From contig NZ_ARWE01000001.1 of the NCBI RefSeq assembly GCF_000384395.1, forward strand, positions 2,702,501 through 2,766,500: DNA of 64,000 bases, read 5' to 3'. Shown piece after piece: positions 19,127 through 27,036 of the stretch; the stretch's first letter is position 1, and the number at the start of each line of letters is the position of its first letter. The translations under genes were made by a program, and so were the position numbers. The stretch is from Geopsychrobacter electrodiphilus DSM 16401 (GTDB lineage Bacteria > Desulfobacterota > Desulfuromonadia > Desulfuromonadales > Geopsychrobacteraceae). The notes under the pieces are model-generated. The model did no database searches. It was not told the DNA's origin and saw only the letters and a list, made by a program, of their open reading frames with translations.

Positions 19127-20181
19127 TCAAAAGAGTTGATGCGGCGAATAAACGCCTGGAGAAGACCGTAGCTACGACGATTGAACTCCATCGTAAGCCG
19201 CGGCAGCTGACTTAGATCGGGCTGATCAGCCTCTTCCGGGAGAGCACTCGTCAGTTGTAAATGACCTCCCGGGGTGATGATCTCACTGAATTCATCCCGC
19301 AGCACCTTGAGATGTTCGGAATCGAGCGCTCGATTGAGACGGATGACCAGCTTCCCCTTAACAAATCGTGTGCTGTGATAGTTTCGATAAAAGTCATCGA
19401 TCAGATTCACCGCCTCAAGCGGATCACGAGTGATGGTAAAGAGGCTGAAATCTTCGGCGCTGATCAGGCCACGCTTGAACAGCGGGTCACGAATAAAATC
19501 CAGAAACTTATCCCAGTAACCGCCGTTGTCATCATCAATCATCACCAACGGAATCGGCGGATTTTTCCCGGTCTGAATCAGGGTCATGATCTCCATCCCC
19601 TCGTCAAGGGTACCGAACCCTCCAGGAAAGAGCACGACAGCGTCAGCCTCTTTCAAAAAAGCGACCTTTCGGTTAAAGAAATACTTGTAGTTAATCGCCT
19701 TGTCACTACCATCCATCACCGGGTTGGTGTGTTGCTCAAAAGGCAGTTCGATATTGATCGCAAATGAATTTTCCGCTCCGGCGCCCTCGTTGCCAGCTTG
19801 CATGATCCCGGGACCGCCACCGGTAATCACCATGTAGCCACGTTTGACGAGAAGGCGTGAAAATTCGACGCACTTTCGATAAAGCGGATCCTCGGGTGAG
19901 ATCCTTGCGCTACCGAAGATGCTGACTTTCCGGCGGTTGCGATATGGCGCGAAGACCTTATTAGTGAAGCGCATCTCCTTCATGGTGGTGCGCATCAATT
20001 TTTGATCGGCCAAATAATCATTTTCCTGCCCGGACTTGAGCGCGCCCAGAATCATCTGACGAATCATTTCAGGATGATAGACCCCGACCCGTGCCATCAA
20101 TTCATCAATAAGACGATCGATTTCGCCATTGTGGCGATCAAAATGTAGCTCCATCTCATCAGCTCCAATAAAAAGGGTCAA
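19123..20181 (-). CDS. LOG-family protein (TIGR00730-type nucleotide phosphoribohydrolase)
   Basis: The 352-residue protein contains the LOG signature GGGPGIMQAGNEGA near residue 121 and PGGFGTLDE near residue 187. These loops bind nucleoside monophosphate and catalyse release of the base in characterised members (cytokinin-activating LOG, E. coli PpnN). It is longer than plant LOG (about 220) because of N- and C-terminal extensions, as in the PpnN class. It overlaps both neighbours by four bases (YkgJ-like upstream, ATP-grasp downstream), forming a tight three-gene operon. The old name 'lysine decarboxylase' for this family is misleading. Confidence 0.88.
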   Translation of the reverse strand: MTLFIGADEMELHFDRHNGEIDRLIDELMARVGVYHPEMIRQMILGALKSGQENDYLADQKLMRTTMKEMRFTNKVFAPYRNRRKVSIFGSARISPEDPLYRKCVEFSRLLVKRGYMVITGGGPGIMQAGNEGAGAENSFAINIELPFEQHTNPVMDGSDKAINYKYFFNRKVAFLKEADAVVLFPGGFGTLDEGMEIMTLIQTGKNPPIPLVMIDDDNGGYWDKFLDFIRDPLFKRGLISAEDFSLFTITRDPLEAVNLIDDFYRNYHSTRFVKGKLVIRLNRALDSEHLKVLRDEFSEIITPGGHLQLTSALPEEADQPDLSQLPRLTMEFNRRSYGLLQAFIRRINSFE

Positions 20182-20729
20182 ACGGTATCGATCCGGCGCA
20201 GAAAAGGTTGTCCCTGTAAACGACCAGCGACCAGCAGCAGGCCGGACATGCCGCCACCGGCGTAGCGCCGGGAGAAAGCATAATAAAGCCGGCGCAGTTC
20301 AGCTTCAAGAGCGTAAAAATGAGAGATCTGGTCAGGCGACAGCTGCGGTTCAAGTCTATCACACAGAAAACTGATACAGGCGTAAGGACGTTGCTGTGGC
20401 GTTAAAAGACATCCCTGGTCCCCTAAAAGGGGGCAGGTTTTCTTATAGTCGAGTGTCGGGACCGGGATTTCCTGGGACAGCAACAGCAACAGATTGGCGA
20501 GGGTCAGATGATTATGCCCGAGCTCGCAGCAATCCCCGCGGCAATCACTGCACTGTTGTGGACCATCCCCCCTTTGGAACAATTGATCAAGCTCGAGCTG
20601 TAATGCCGAAATGTTGAGACAGGTTGAATGAATCCAGCCTTTTTCAGCCTCGGGGAGCTGGATGTATTCAGCCTGAATCTGAGAGACAAGTTGCTGCCAA
20701 AGCTGTGTGCGCTTGAGTGATTGCGACAT
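20178..20729 (-). CDS. YkgJ-type cysteine-cluster protein (putative metal-chelating)
   Basis: About 183 residues, with the conserved cysteine pattern CSDCRGDCC and later CPLLGDQGCLL and CISFLC typical of the YkgJ/CxxCxxCC family, thought to hold zinc or an iron-sulfur cluster. The ATG at 20729 (MSQSLKR) is preferred; the longer open frame would run back through the rnpB terminator. It is the first gene of the operon with LOG and ATP-grasp and lies just downstream of rnpB. Exact function unknown. Confidence 0.8.
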   Translation of the reverse strand: MSQSLKRTQLWQQLVSQIQAEYIQLPEAEKGWIHSTCLNISALQLELDQLFQRGDGPQQCSDCRGDCCELGHNHLTLANLLLLLSQEIPVPTLDYKKTCPLLGDQGCLLTPQQRPYACISFLCDRLEPQLSPDQISHFYALEAELRRLYYAFSRRYAGGGMSGLLLVAGRLQGQPFLRRIDTV

Positions 20730-20745
20730 GGCATTGAACCTTAAA

Positions 20746-20788
20746 AAGAAGGCAGCACCACATGACTGCGGTGCTGCCGAAAAAAAGT
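20746..20788 (-). terminator. Rho-independent terminator of rnpB
   Basis: GGCAGCACC (20751-20759) pairs with GGTGCTGCC (20770-20778). The reverse-strand hairpin is preceded by a seven-T run directly after the rnpB 3' end and followed by more T's. It separates rnpB from the ykgJ-like gene. Confidence 0.8.
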
Positions 20789-21168
20789 GGTTAAAGAAGT
20801 CCGTAAGCCGGGTTCTGTTCCCTGAAGCAGTTACCCACCTCAGGGCGACGATCATTCATCTAGGGTCGCCGTTGCCGACGACCTCAAGCAACCAACCCGG
20901 GAACCTCGGACGAACCGCCCTCAATCGTTCCTCTATTCGGTCTTGCTCCGGATGGGGTTTACCTGGCCTCCGACGTCACCGCCGGAGCCGGTGAGCTCTT
21001 ACCTCACCCTTTCACCCTTACTCTGCAACGCAGAGCGGTCTTCTCTCTGTGGCACTGGCCCTAGGGTTGCCCCCGGTCCCCGTTAGGGACCATCCTGTCC
21101 TGTGGAGCCCGGACTTTCCTCCCGTCTGCCCTTACAGCAGACCGGCGATCGTCTGTCCTTCTTCAACC
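20789..21168 (-). ncRNA. rnpB: RNase P RNA, class A
   Basis: The reverse strand contains the universal 5' block GAGGAAAGTCCGGGCTCC, the central AGGGTGAAAGGGTGAGGT region and the 3' block ending GAACCCGGCTTACGG. The outermost ends pair as helix P1 (GGTTGAAGAAG with CTTCTTTAACC), which sets a size near 380 nt. This is the catalytic RNA that matures tRNA 5' ends. It follows the zinc-ribbon protein gene by about 16 bp and has its own terminator. Confidence 0.95.
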
Positions 21169-21184
21169 ACTGAAGTTCTCTGAG

Positions 21185-21892
21185 TTAGTCCCGATCCATA
21201 TAGAGCAGGCGGTTGCAGTGAGGGCAACTCTGGAGCTCTGTACCGCGCTGCAATCGATTATACTGCTGGGGAGGGAGTTGCATATTGCAGCCCAGACAGG
21301 CCCCTTCGATGACGCGGGCGACCGCCAGTCCACCGCGGCGGGTAAAAATCCGCTGATACTTACTCAGCAGTGATTTCGGCAGATCCTTCGCAAGACTGTC
21401 ACGCGTTGATTGACGTGCGCTGTATTTCTTGTCGCTCTCTTGCAGAAGACTGTCCACTTCGGCCTGCCGGGCAGCACATTTCTCGGAAATAGCAGTCAGT
21501 TCTGTCTGCTTTTCGTCAAAATCGGCCTGGAGTTCGGCGATCTCTTTATCTTTTGCCGCTATCTTGGCCTGGGTTTCGAGGCTGGCCTTCTTTGCCATGT
21601 CGATCTCTTTTAAGACGGCCACATACTCTTTCTGCGTCTGAATATCCGGCAAGCGGCTCTCGACCTTTATGATCTGGTCTTTTTCAGCCACCTGCTCCCG
21701 CCGGAATTGAGCTTCTTCGCCCTGGAGTTCATCCAATTGAGACTGCAGCTCGTCCACCATCCCCTGAACCCGTATTTTCTCATCGGAAAGTCCCTGAAGT
21801 TCACCTTCAAAGCCCGCGCGAGCGGTTGCCAGTTCGGCCAGTTCCTGATCGACTTCCTGCAGTTCCCTGAGAAGGTTCATCTTTTCGTACAC
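21185..21892 (-). CDS. Coiled-coil protein with C-terminal C4 zinc ribbon (CT398/DUF164 type)
   Basis: The 235-residue protein is almost entirely a heptad-rich coiled coil (residues 1-180, rich in Glu, Lys, Gln and Leu). It ends in a zinc ribbon with CLGCNM and CPHCNR pairs. This matches the CT398-like family, of which the chlamydial member binds the sigma-54 apparatus and a secretion-related protein. The general role is unclear. It lies 39 bp downstream of the Nif3-like gene, an association common in this bacterial group. Confidence 0.87.
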   Translation of the reverse strand: MYEKMNLLRELQEVDQELAELATARAGFEGELQGLSDEKIRVQGMVDELQSQLDELQGEEAQFRREQVAEKDQIIKVESRLPDIQTQKEYVAVLKEIDMAKKASLETQAKIAAKDKEIAELQADFDEKQTELTAISEKCAARQAEVDSLLQESDKKYSARQSTRDSLAKDLPKSLLSKYQRIFTRRGGLAVARVIEGACLGCNMQLPPQQYNRLQRGTELQSCPHCNRLLYMDRD

Positions 21893-21931
21893 ATTATCCT
21901 CCGTCTGTTGCCAAAGTTTATCCGTCAGTGA

Positions 21932-23059
21932 CTAGATCCACTGAAAGGGATCTTCCTCACCGGTCATTTCTATAATTTCGAGCGCCCACTGCTGATCGGT
22001 CGCAGCGCGCCTGAGTCGTTCACTCAAATGTTTCACCATCAGAATCTCTGTACCGAAATGCCCTGCATCTATCAGGACCAGGCCCTCGGCACGAGCCCTT
22101 TGGGCATCGTGATATTTTACATCTCCCGTGAGCAGGCAATCAGCCCCCTGCCGCAAGGCTTCAGAAATCAGCGAAGCTCCGCTGCCACCACAGACGGCGA
22201 CCTTTTTTATCAACTTGTCTGCAGGGCCTGCCATGCGCAGATGTTTCACATCCAGTGCTTGCTTGATCTTTATAATAAACTCGTTCAGCTGGAGCGCTTC
22301 CGGGAGCTGACCGATGCGCCCCAGACCAACATCAGAGCGCTGATTGACCAGCGGATAGAGATCGAAGGCCACCTCCTCGTAGGGATGGACCTTAAGCAGC
22401 TTCGCGACGACTTTGCTGGCCAGTGCCGCAGGGAGAACGGTTTCAACCCGGACCTCATCGACGGCCTCCTGTTCTCCCGGCGTGCCGATAAAAGGGGTGG
22501 TTTCTGTCCCGCAGCGGAAACCGCCATGACCCTTGCTTTGAAACGAAACACGGTCGTAAGCCCCGATCTCCCCTGCTCCGGCGCTAAAGAGTGCATCCTT
22601 GACCGCTTCTTCATGTCCGCAAGGAACAAACACCACCAGCTTGAGTAAATTTCCAACCCCTTGTTCCAAAGGGGTGACCTGCCTCAAGCCAACCCGCGTA
22701 GCCAGCCAATCGTTAAGCCCGCCCCTGGCCCGGTCGAGATTGGTATGGGCACTGATGACTGACACCCCCTGACGGAGTGCCCGAAAAATGGTGCGCCCTG
22801 GTTCATCAATCGGTGCGATGCGTTTTAGCGGTTTATAGATCAGCGGATGATGTGAAATCACCAACTGCGCGCCAAGCTCTTCGGCACGCAAGATCACCTT
22901 TTCTTCAACGTCAAGACATACCAGCACGCGCTCAACCGCAGTGGCGGAATCCCCTAGCTGCAAACCGACATTATCCCAATCGTCAGCCAATGCCTGAGGA
23001 TATAAGCGGTTGAGCAGTCCGCCAATATCCTGAACGCGAATGATTTTTGACTTTGCCAT
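21932..23059 (-). CDS. Nif3-like dinuclear metal centre protein
   Basis: About 375 residues. The N-terminal and C-terminal thirds form the Nif3 (DUF34) fold with metal-binding histidines (VISHHPLIYKPL, SAHTNLDRARGGLND, and C-terminal DAGHFGTE). A PII/CutA-like insert lies in the middle (FVPCGHEEAVKDALFSAGAGEIGAY), as in the long Bacillus YqfO form. The family is often annotated as GTP cyclohydrolase I type 2, but its role is not settled. The start at 23059 (MAKSKIIRV) has a purine-rich ribosome site. Upstream in-frame codons would cross the tRNA terminator. Confidence 0.9.
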   Translation of the reverse strand: MAKSKIIRVQDIGGLLNRLYPQALADDWDNVGLQLGDSATAVERVLVCLDVEEKVILRAEELGAQLVISHHPLIYKPLKRIAPIDEPGRTIFRALRQGVSVISAHTNLDRARGGLNDWLATRVGLRQVTPLEQGVGNLLKLVVFVPCGHEEAVKDALFSAGAGEIGAYDRVSFQSKGHGGFRCGTETTPFIGTPGEQEAVDEVRVETVLPAALASKVVAKLLKVHPYEEVAFDLYPLVNQRSDVGLGRIGQLPEALQLNEFIIKIKQALDVKHLRMAGPADKLIKKVAVCGGSGASLISEALRQGADCLLTGDVKYHDAQRARAEGLVLIDAGHFGTEILMVKHLSERLRRAATDQQWALEIIEMTGEEDPFQWI

Positions 23060-23083
23060 CTCTGCCCTCTGGCACAAAAAGAA

Positions 23084-23111
23084 AGAGTGCACCGGTTTCT
23101 CGGTGCACTCT
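23084..23111 (-). terminator. Terminator downstream of the CAU tRNA
   Basis: GAGTGCACCG pairs with CGGTGCACTC around a six-base loop, and the reverse-strand product is followed by a T-rich run (complement of AAAAAGAAA). It lies between the tRNA and the Nif3-like gene. Confidence 0.75.
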
Positions 23112-23266
23112 TCTATTTCAAATCTGGTTTTCCCCCTCGACGGCTTGAGCCGCTTTACCCTGGTGGTAAGCAATCCCGATGCGGGTTCGCTGCCACACAC
23201 TTGTCAATTTTCTTTTCAAGCTGTTTTCACCTGTGTCAGTAACGACCTGATGGCCGCTGGGAAAAC

Positions 23267-23343
23267 TGGTGGGCCCACCAGGACTCGAACCTGGGACCAG
23301 CCGGTTATGAGCCGGCGGCTCTAACCAACTGAGCTATAGGCCC
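23267..23343 (-). tRNA. tRNA with CAU anticodon (Met elongator or Ile2)
   Basis: The reverse strand folds as a complete tRNA. The acceptor stem pairs GGGCCTA with TGGGCCC (one G-T pair), the D-loop is AGCTCAGTTGGTTAGAGC, the anticodon loop CTCATAA gives CAU, and the T-arm is GGTTCGAGTCC. A genomically encoded CCA completes the 77 nt. A CAU anticodon means either elongator methionine or, after lysidine modification, isoleucine-AUA. I cannot separate the two by eye, but it is not initiator tRNA, which has a mismatched first acceptor pair. Confidence 0.95.
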
Positions 23344-23411
23344 GCGAAAAAACGACAAGAGCAGATACTAAGCAATATCACCTCAGGCTGTCAAGGAATT
23401 TTGCCTCTTGC

Positions 23412-25166
23412 TTAGCTATTAGAGTCCGTTTGCACGAACCCCTTTAACCGCTTGGCGCGACTCGGATGGCGCAGCTTACGCAGTGCCTTGGCTTCGATCT
23501 GGCGAATCCGCTCACGCGTAACATTGAAATCCTGTCCAACCTCTTCGAGGGTGTGGTCCGATTTTTCGCCGATGCCAAAGCGCATACGCAGGACCTTCTC
23601 TTCACGCGGGGTCAGTGAGGCCAGAACACGTGCCGTCTGATCGGAAAGATTGCCCTTGATGACCGCCTCGAGGGGCGAGATGACCCCCTTATCCTCGATA
23701 AAATCCCCAAGGGAAGAATCCTCTTCCTCGCCAATCGGGGTTTCAAGGCTGATCGGTTCCTTGGCGATTTTCAGGACGCGACGCACCTTTTCGAGCGGCA
23801 GATCCATCCGGTCAGCGATCTCCTCGGGGATCGGCTCCCGACCTAGCTCCTGAACCAGTTGGCGTGTGGTGCGGATCAGTTTATTAATCGTCTCGATCAT
23901 GTGCACCGGAATCCGGATGGTCCGGGCCTGGTCAGCGATGGCGCGGGTAATCGCCTGACGAATCCACCAGGTTGCGTAGGTCGAAAATTTATACCCTCGC
24001 TGATACTCAAACTTATCGACCGCCTTCATCAGGCCGATATTACCTTCCTGAATCAGATCGAGAAACTGCAGCCCGCGATTGGTATATTTCTTGGCAATCG
24101 AGACAACCAGCCGCAGGTTCGCTTCTACCAGTTCGGACTTAGCTTTTTTCGCCAGCCATTCCCCCTTGTGGACTTCTTTTAAATATTCAACCAGCTCTTC
24201 AGCCTCAAAGCCTGAATCATCCTTGACCTTCTTGAACTTCCGCTTGGCGCCCTTCAACCGTTTTTCAACTGTCAGCAGGGTGTCACCCGACACCTTAAGC
24301 TCTTCGGCAACGGCGCAGGCGTCTTCTTCGCTCTTGCGCATTTTACGCAACAGGCTGCGGATATCCTTATATGGCCGTCCCAGCTCCTGCTCGCAGGCCA
24401 TAATTTCAAGCTGGCCTTTTTTGACCTGATTCCCCATCTCCTTGAGGCGGTCGACAATTTTGGCGACCTGAAAGTCCTTAAGCCGGATCTTATGTAGATG
24501 ATCGGTCATTTCCAGCAGTACGGCGGCCCGGTCTTTTTCAAGGTTGGCGCGCGTTTTTAGTGGCAGTTCACCAGCCAACTCCTCTTGCAGTGCCAACAAG
24601 CGCACCTCAATCGGTCGCAGTATCTCGAGTATTTCGAGCAGACGCTGCCGCTGTCGCCCTTCGACCTCGCCACCTTCTTCCTCATCATACTCACGGGTAA
24701 TCTCGGAGACACCGATAGTCCCCTTTTCAAGTCGGGTGAGCAGGGTCATCACTTCGGTAAAGGCAACCGGCGTACGCATGACAACCTTGGTCACCTGCGT
24801 CTCGCCATCCTCTATCCGCTTTGCGATAACGACTTCGCCCTCACGGGTCAGGAGAGCAACCTGTCCCATTTCACGCAGATACATCCGCACCGGATCGCTG
24901 GTTCGGCCAAGGGTTCCCGCTTCAAGCTCGACATCCTCGTCATCGCTATCTTCGTCATCCGAATCACCTTTGTGCGGTGCCTTGGCCTCAGATTCCACAA
25001 TTTCGATATCCATGTCGCCGAACATCCCCATAATATCATCGAGCTGATCCGATGAAACCATGTCGGACGGGAGAACGTCATTGACCTCGTCATAGGTCAA
25101 GAAGCCCTTCTCTTTGCCAAGTTCGATAAGTTGCTGAACCTCTTCAGGATTGGTTTTTTTTGCCAT
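23412..25166 (-). CDS. rpoD: RNA polymerase primary sigma factor (sigma-70)
   Basis: The 584-residue housekeeping sigma factor has region 1.1 at the N-terminus, an acidic stretch ([19 protein letters not shown]), and region 1.2 ([23 protein letters not shown]). Regions 2.1-2.4 are near-invariant ([40 protein letters not shown]), and region 4.2 ([19 protein letters not shown]) recognises the -35 element. Length is typical of deltaproteobacterial RpoD. It is the last gene of a yqeY-cvpA-mutS2-dnaG-rpoD run; the dnaG-rpoD linkage is the classical macromolecular synthesis arrangement. Confidence 0.98.
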   Translation of the reverse strand: MAKKTNPEEVQQLIELGKEKGFLTYDEVNDVLPSDMVSSDQLDDIMGMFGDMDIEIVESEAKAPHKGDSDDEDSDDEDVELEAGTLGRTSDPVRMYLREMGQVALLTREGEVVIAKRIEDGETQVTKVVMRTPVAFTEVMTLLTRLEKGTIGVSEITREYDEEEGGEVEGRQRQRLLEILEILRPIEVRLLALQEELAGELPLKTRANLEKDRAAVLLEMTDHLHKIRLKDFQVAKIVDRLKEMGNQVKKGQLEIMACEQELGRPYKDIRSLLRKMRKSEEDACAVAEELKVSGDTLLTVEKRLKGAKRKFKKVKDDSGFEAEELVEYLKEVHKGEWLAKKAKSELVEANLRLVVSIAKKYTNRGLQFLDLIQEGNIGLMKAVDKFEYQRGYKFSTYATWWIRQAITRAIADQARTIRIPVHMIETINKLIRTTRQLVQELGREPIPEEIADRMDLPLEKVRRVLKIAKEPISLETPIGEEEDSSLGDFIEDKGVISPLEAVIKGNLSDQTARVLASLTPREEKVLRMRFGIGEKSDHTLEEVGQDFNVTRERIRQIEAKALRKLRHPSRAKRLKGFVQTDSNS

Positions 25167-25296
25167 TTCTCTTCTCTTCTCCTCCGGTATCCGCCCGTAG
25201 CGGATATCTCGTTCAGAGCAAAATCTTACCCTAGTTTAACGTCTTCTGCCGAGGAGTAAACTCCCGCCAGAGCAAATAACCGATGAATCAACTCAA

Positions 25297-27036
25297 CTAT
25301 AGATCTTTCACCTGTTGCCGCCTGCGTTTGTCGGCCGTCTTGCGCCGATTATTTTCCAACATCTGGCGCCAGACGCCAGCATATTCAACCGAATCGTACT
25401 CCAGCGGCATCGGCAACTGAGCCAGCAATTCCGGCCGTTGTTGCAATCGGGTCAACTCCTGACCCGGGACAACTCCCGCCAATTGCTGAAGCAACTCTGA
25501 CGCCAACCGGCACGCGAAAGGCTCAAAAAAGAAGGTATCAACTCCCTGTACCTCGACCTGCCCGCGTCCATCTTTTTCAAAAATGATCATTTTCAGCAAC
25601 TTGCCGTCGGCCGGAGTCAACTTATCCGCTGACCTTCCCTTCACCGCCAGGTTTGCTTCTGCTGGTAGCGGTACTTGCGGCGCTATTTCAGAAGAAGATG
25701 CGGATCGTCTTGAGCGTGCCTCACGCTCATGTTGCTGATGCCTGACCTGTTCAAGCTGCTGGCGCAACAGATCGACTTCGATCTCCGTCCATTGAGCCAG
25801 CTCCTTCAGCGACAGATCAACCTCCAGCGGATTGGGCAGCAACACCAGCTTTTCCAGGACCTGTTGCGCGGCGCGCGACACCCCCGAGGGGTTCGCCGGG
25901 GCGGAGGCAAGCTGTTCCTGCATATAGAGTTCAAGCACAGGGCGGGCCGCCTGCAATCGCTCAGCGAAGGCCTCTTTCCCGCGTTTCTGCAGGAATGAAT
26001 CAGGATCCTCTCCCTCATCGAGCTCAATCACCGCCGTCTCAAGACCTCCTGGCAGCAAAAGCTCCATCGCCTTGAAGGTGGCGTTGCGCCCGGCCTTGTC
26101 ATTATCGAACAGCAGAAGCACCCGCTTGGCGTAGCGCTTAAGTAACTGGGCATGTTCGACTGTCAGTGCCGTGCCGCAAGTGGCGACAGCGTTGCCGACC
26201 CCGGCACGAGCCAGCGCCAGCTGATCGAAGTAACCTTCGACCAGGATGACTTCCGTCGCCTGCCGGATCGCCTGACGTGCCCCAAAAAGGCCGAACAACA
26301 CCTGCCCTTTGTGGTAGATCGGTGATTCCGTCGAATTAATATACTTCGGCTGGCCATCACCCAGGATCCGCCCGCCGAAAGCGACTATCCGCCCGCTTAG
26401 ATCATGAATCGGAAAGATCAGGCGACCACGGAACAGATCGTAATCTCCCTCTCCCTTGTCACGACGCCGGATCAAACCCAGCGTACGCGCATCATCCAAT
26501 TCGACCCCCTGCTGGCGGAAGTGCCCAGTCAGCGCATCCCAACGATCAGGCGCGTAACCCAGCTGATATTCAGCAGCGCTGGTCTTGCCATAGCCACGGC
26601 GATTGAGATACTGCCGACAGGCTTCAGCTTCAGGGGACTCGATCAGCTGACGATGAAAAAATTCCGCCGCGACCGCATTCACCCGTTGCAGCCGGTCCCG
26701 TTCCTGACGGCGCCGGTCCTCTTCGGGTGAGAGTTGGGTCTCCTCAATATCAACCCCCACCTCCCCTGCGATCCGTCGCGCAGCCTCAGGGAAGCTTAGC
26801 CCCTCTATTTTCATCAAAAATTCAAAGGCGTCGCCACCGACACCGCAACCAAAACATTTAAAGATCTGACGGCCGGGGTTGACACTGAAAGATGGCGACT
26901 TCTCACTATGAAAAGGACAAAGCCCGACATAATTTGCGCCTGAACGCTTCAGCTGCACATAGCGCGACACCAGCTCGAACATATCGGCCCCGTCACGCAT
27001 TTGCTGAATTTTGTCGTCAGGAATACTTCCCTTCAT
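25297..27036 (-). CDS. dnaG: DNA primase
   Basis: The 579-residue protein makes RNA primers for replication. The N-terminal CHC2 zinc finger (CPFHSEKSPSFSVNPGRQ then KCFGCGVGGD) spans residues 40-65. The catalytic TOPRIM core carries the conserved E in VILVEGYFDQLAL and DND in LLLFDNDKAG. The C-terminal helicase-binding domain is divergent, as usual. Its start overlaps the mutS2 stop by four bases. Confidence 0.97.
   Translation of the reverse strand: MKGSIPDDKIQQMRDGADMFELVSRYVQLKRSGANYVGLCPFHSEKSPSFSVNPGRQIFKCFGCGVGGDAFEFLMKIEGLSFPEAARRIAGEVGVDIEETQLSPEEDRRRQERDRLQRVNAVAAEFFHRQLIESPEAEACRQYLNRRGYGKTSAAEYQLGYAPDRWDALTGHFRQQGVELDDARTLGLIRRRDKGEGDYDLFRGRLIFPIHDLSGRIVAFGGRILGDGQPKYINSTESPIYHKGQVLFGLFGARQAIRQATEVILVEGYFDQLALARAGVGNAVATCGTALTVEHAQLLKRYAKRVLLLFDNDKAGRNATFKAMELLLPGGLETAVIELDEGEDPDSFLQKRGKEAFAERLQAARPVLELYMQEQLASAPANPSGVSRAAQQVLEKLVLLPNPLEVDLSLKELAQWTEIEVDLLRQQLEQVRHQQHEREARSRRSASSSEIAPQVPLPAEANLAVKGRSADKLTPADGKLLKMIIFEKDGRGQVEVQGVDTFFFEPFACRLASELLQQLAGVVPGQELTRLQQRPELLAQLPMPLEYDSVEYAGVWRQMLENNRRKTADKRRRQQVKDL

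Noticed and set aside
19123-20181. Lysine decarboxylase
   Set aside because: The GGGPGIMQA and PGGFGT motifs define LOG proteins; the lysine decarboxylase label is a known misannotation.
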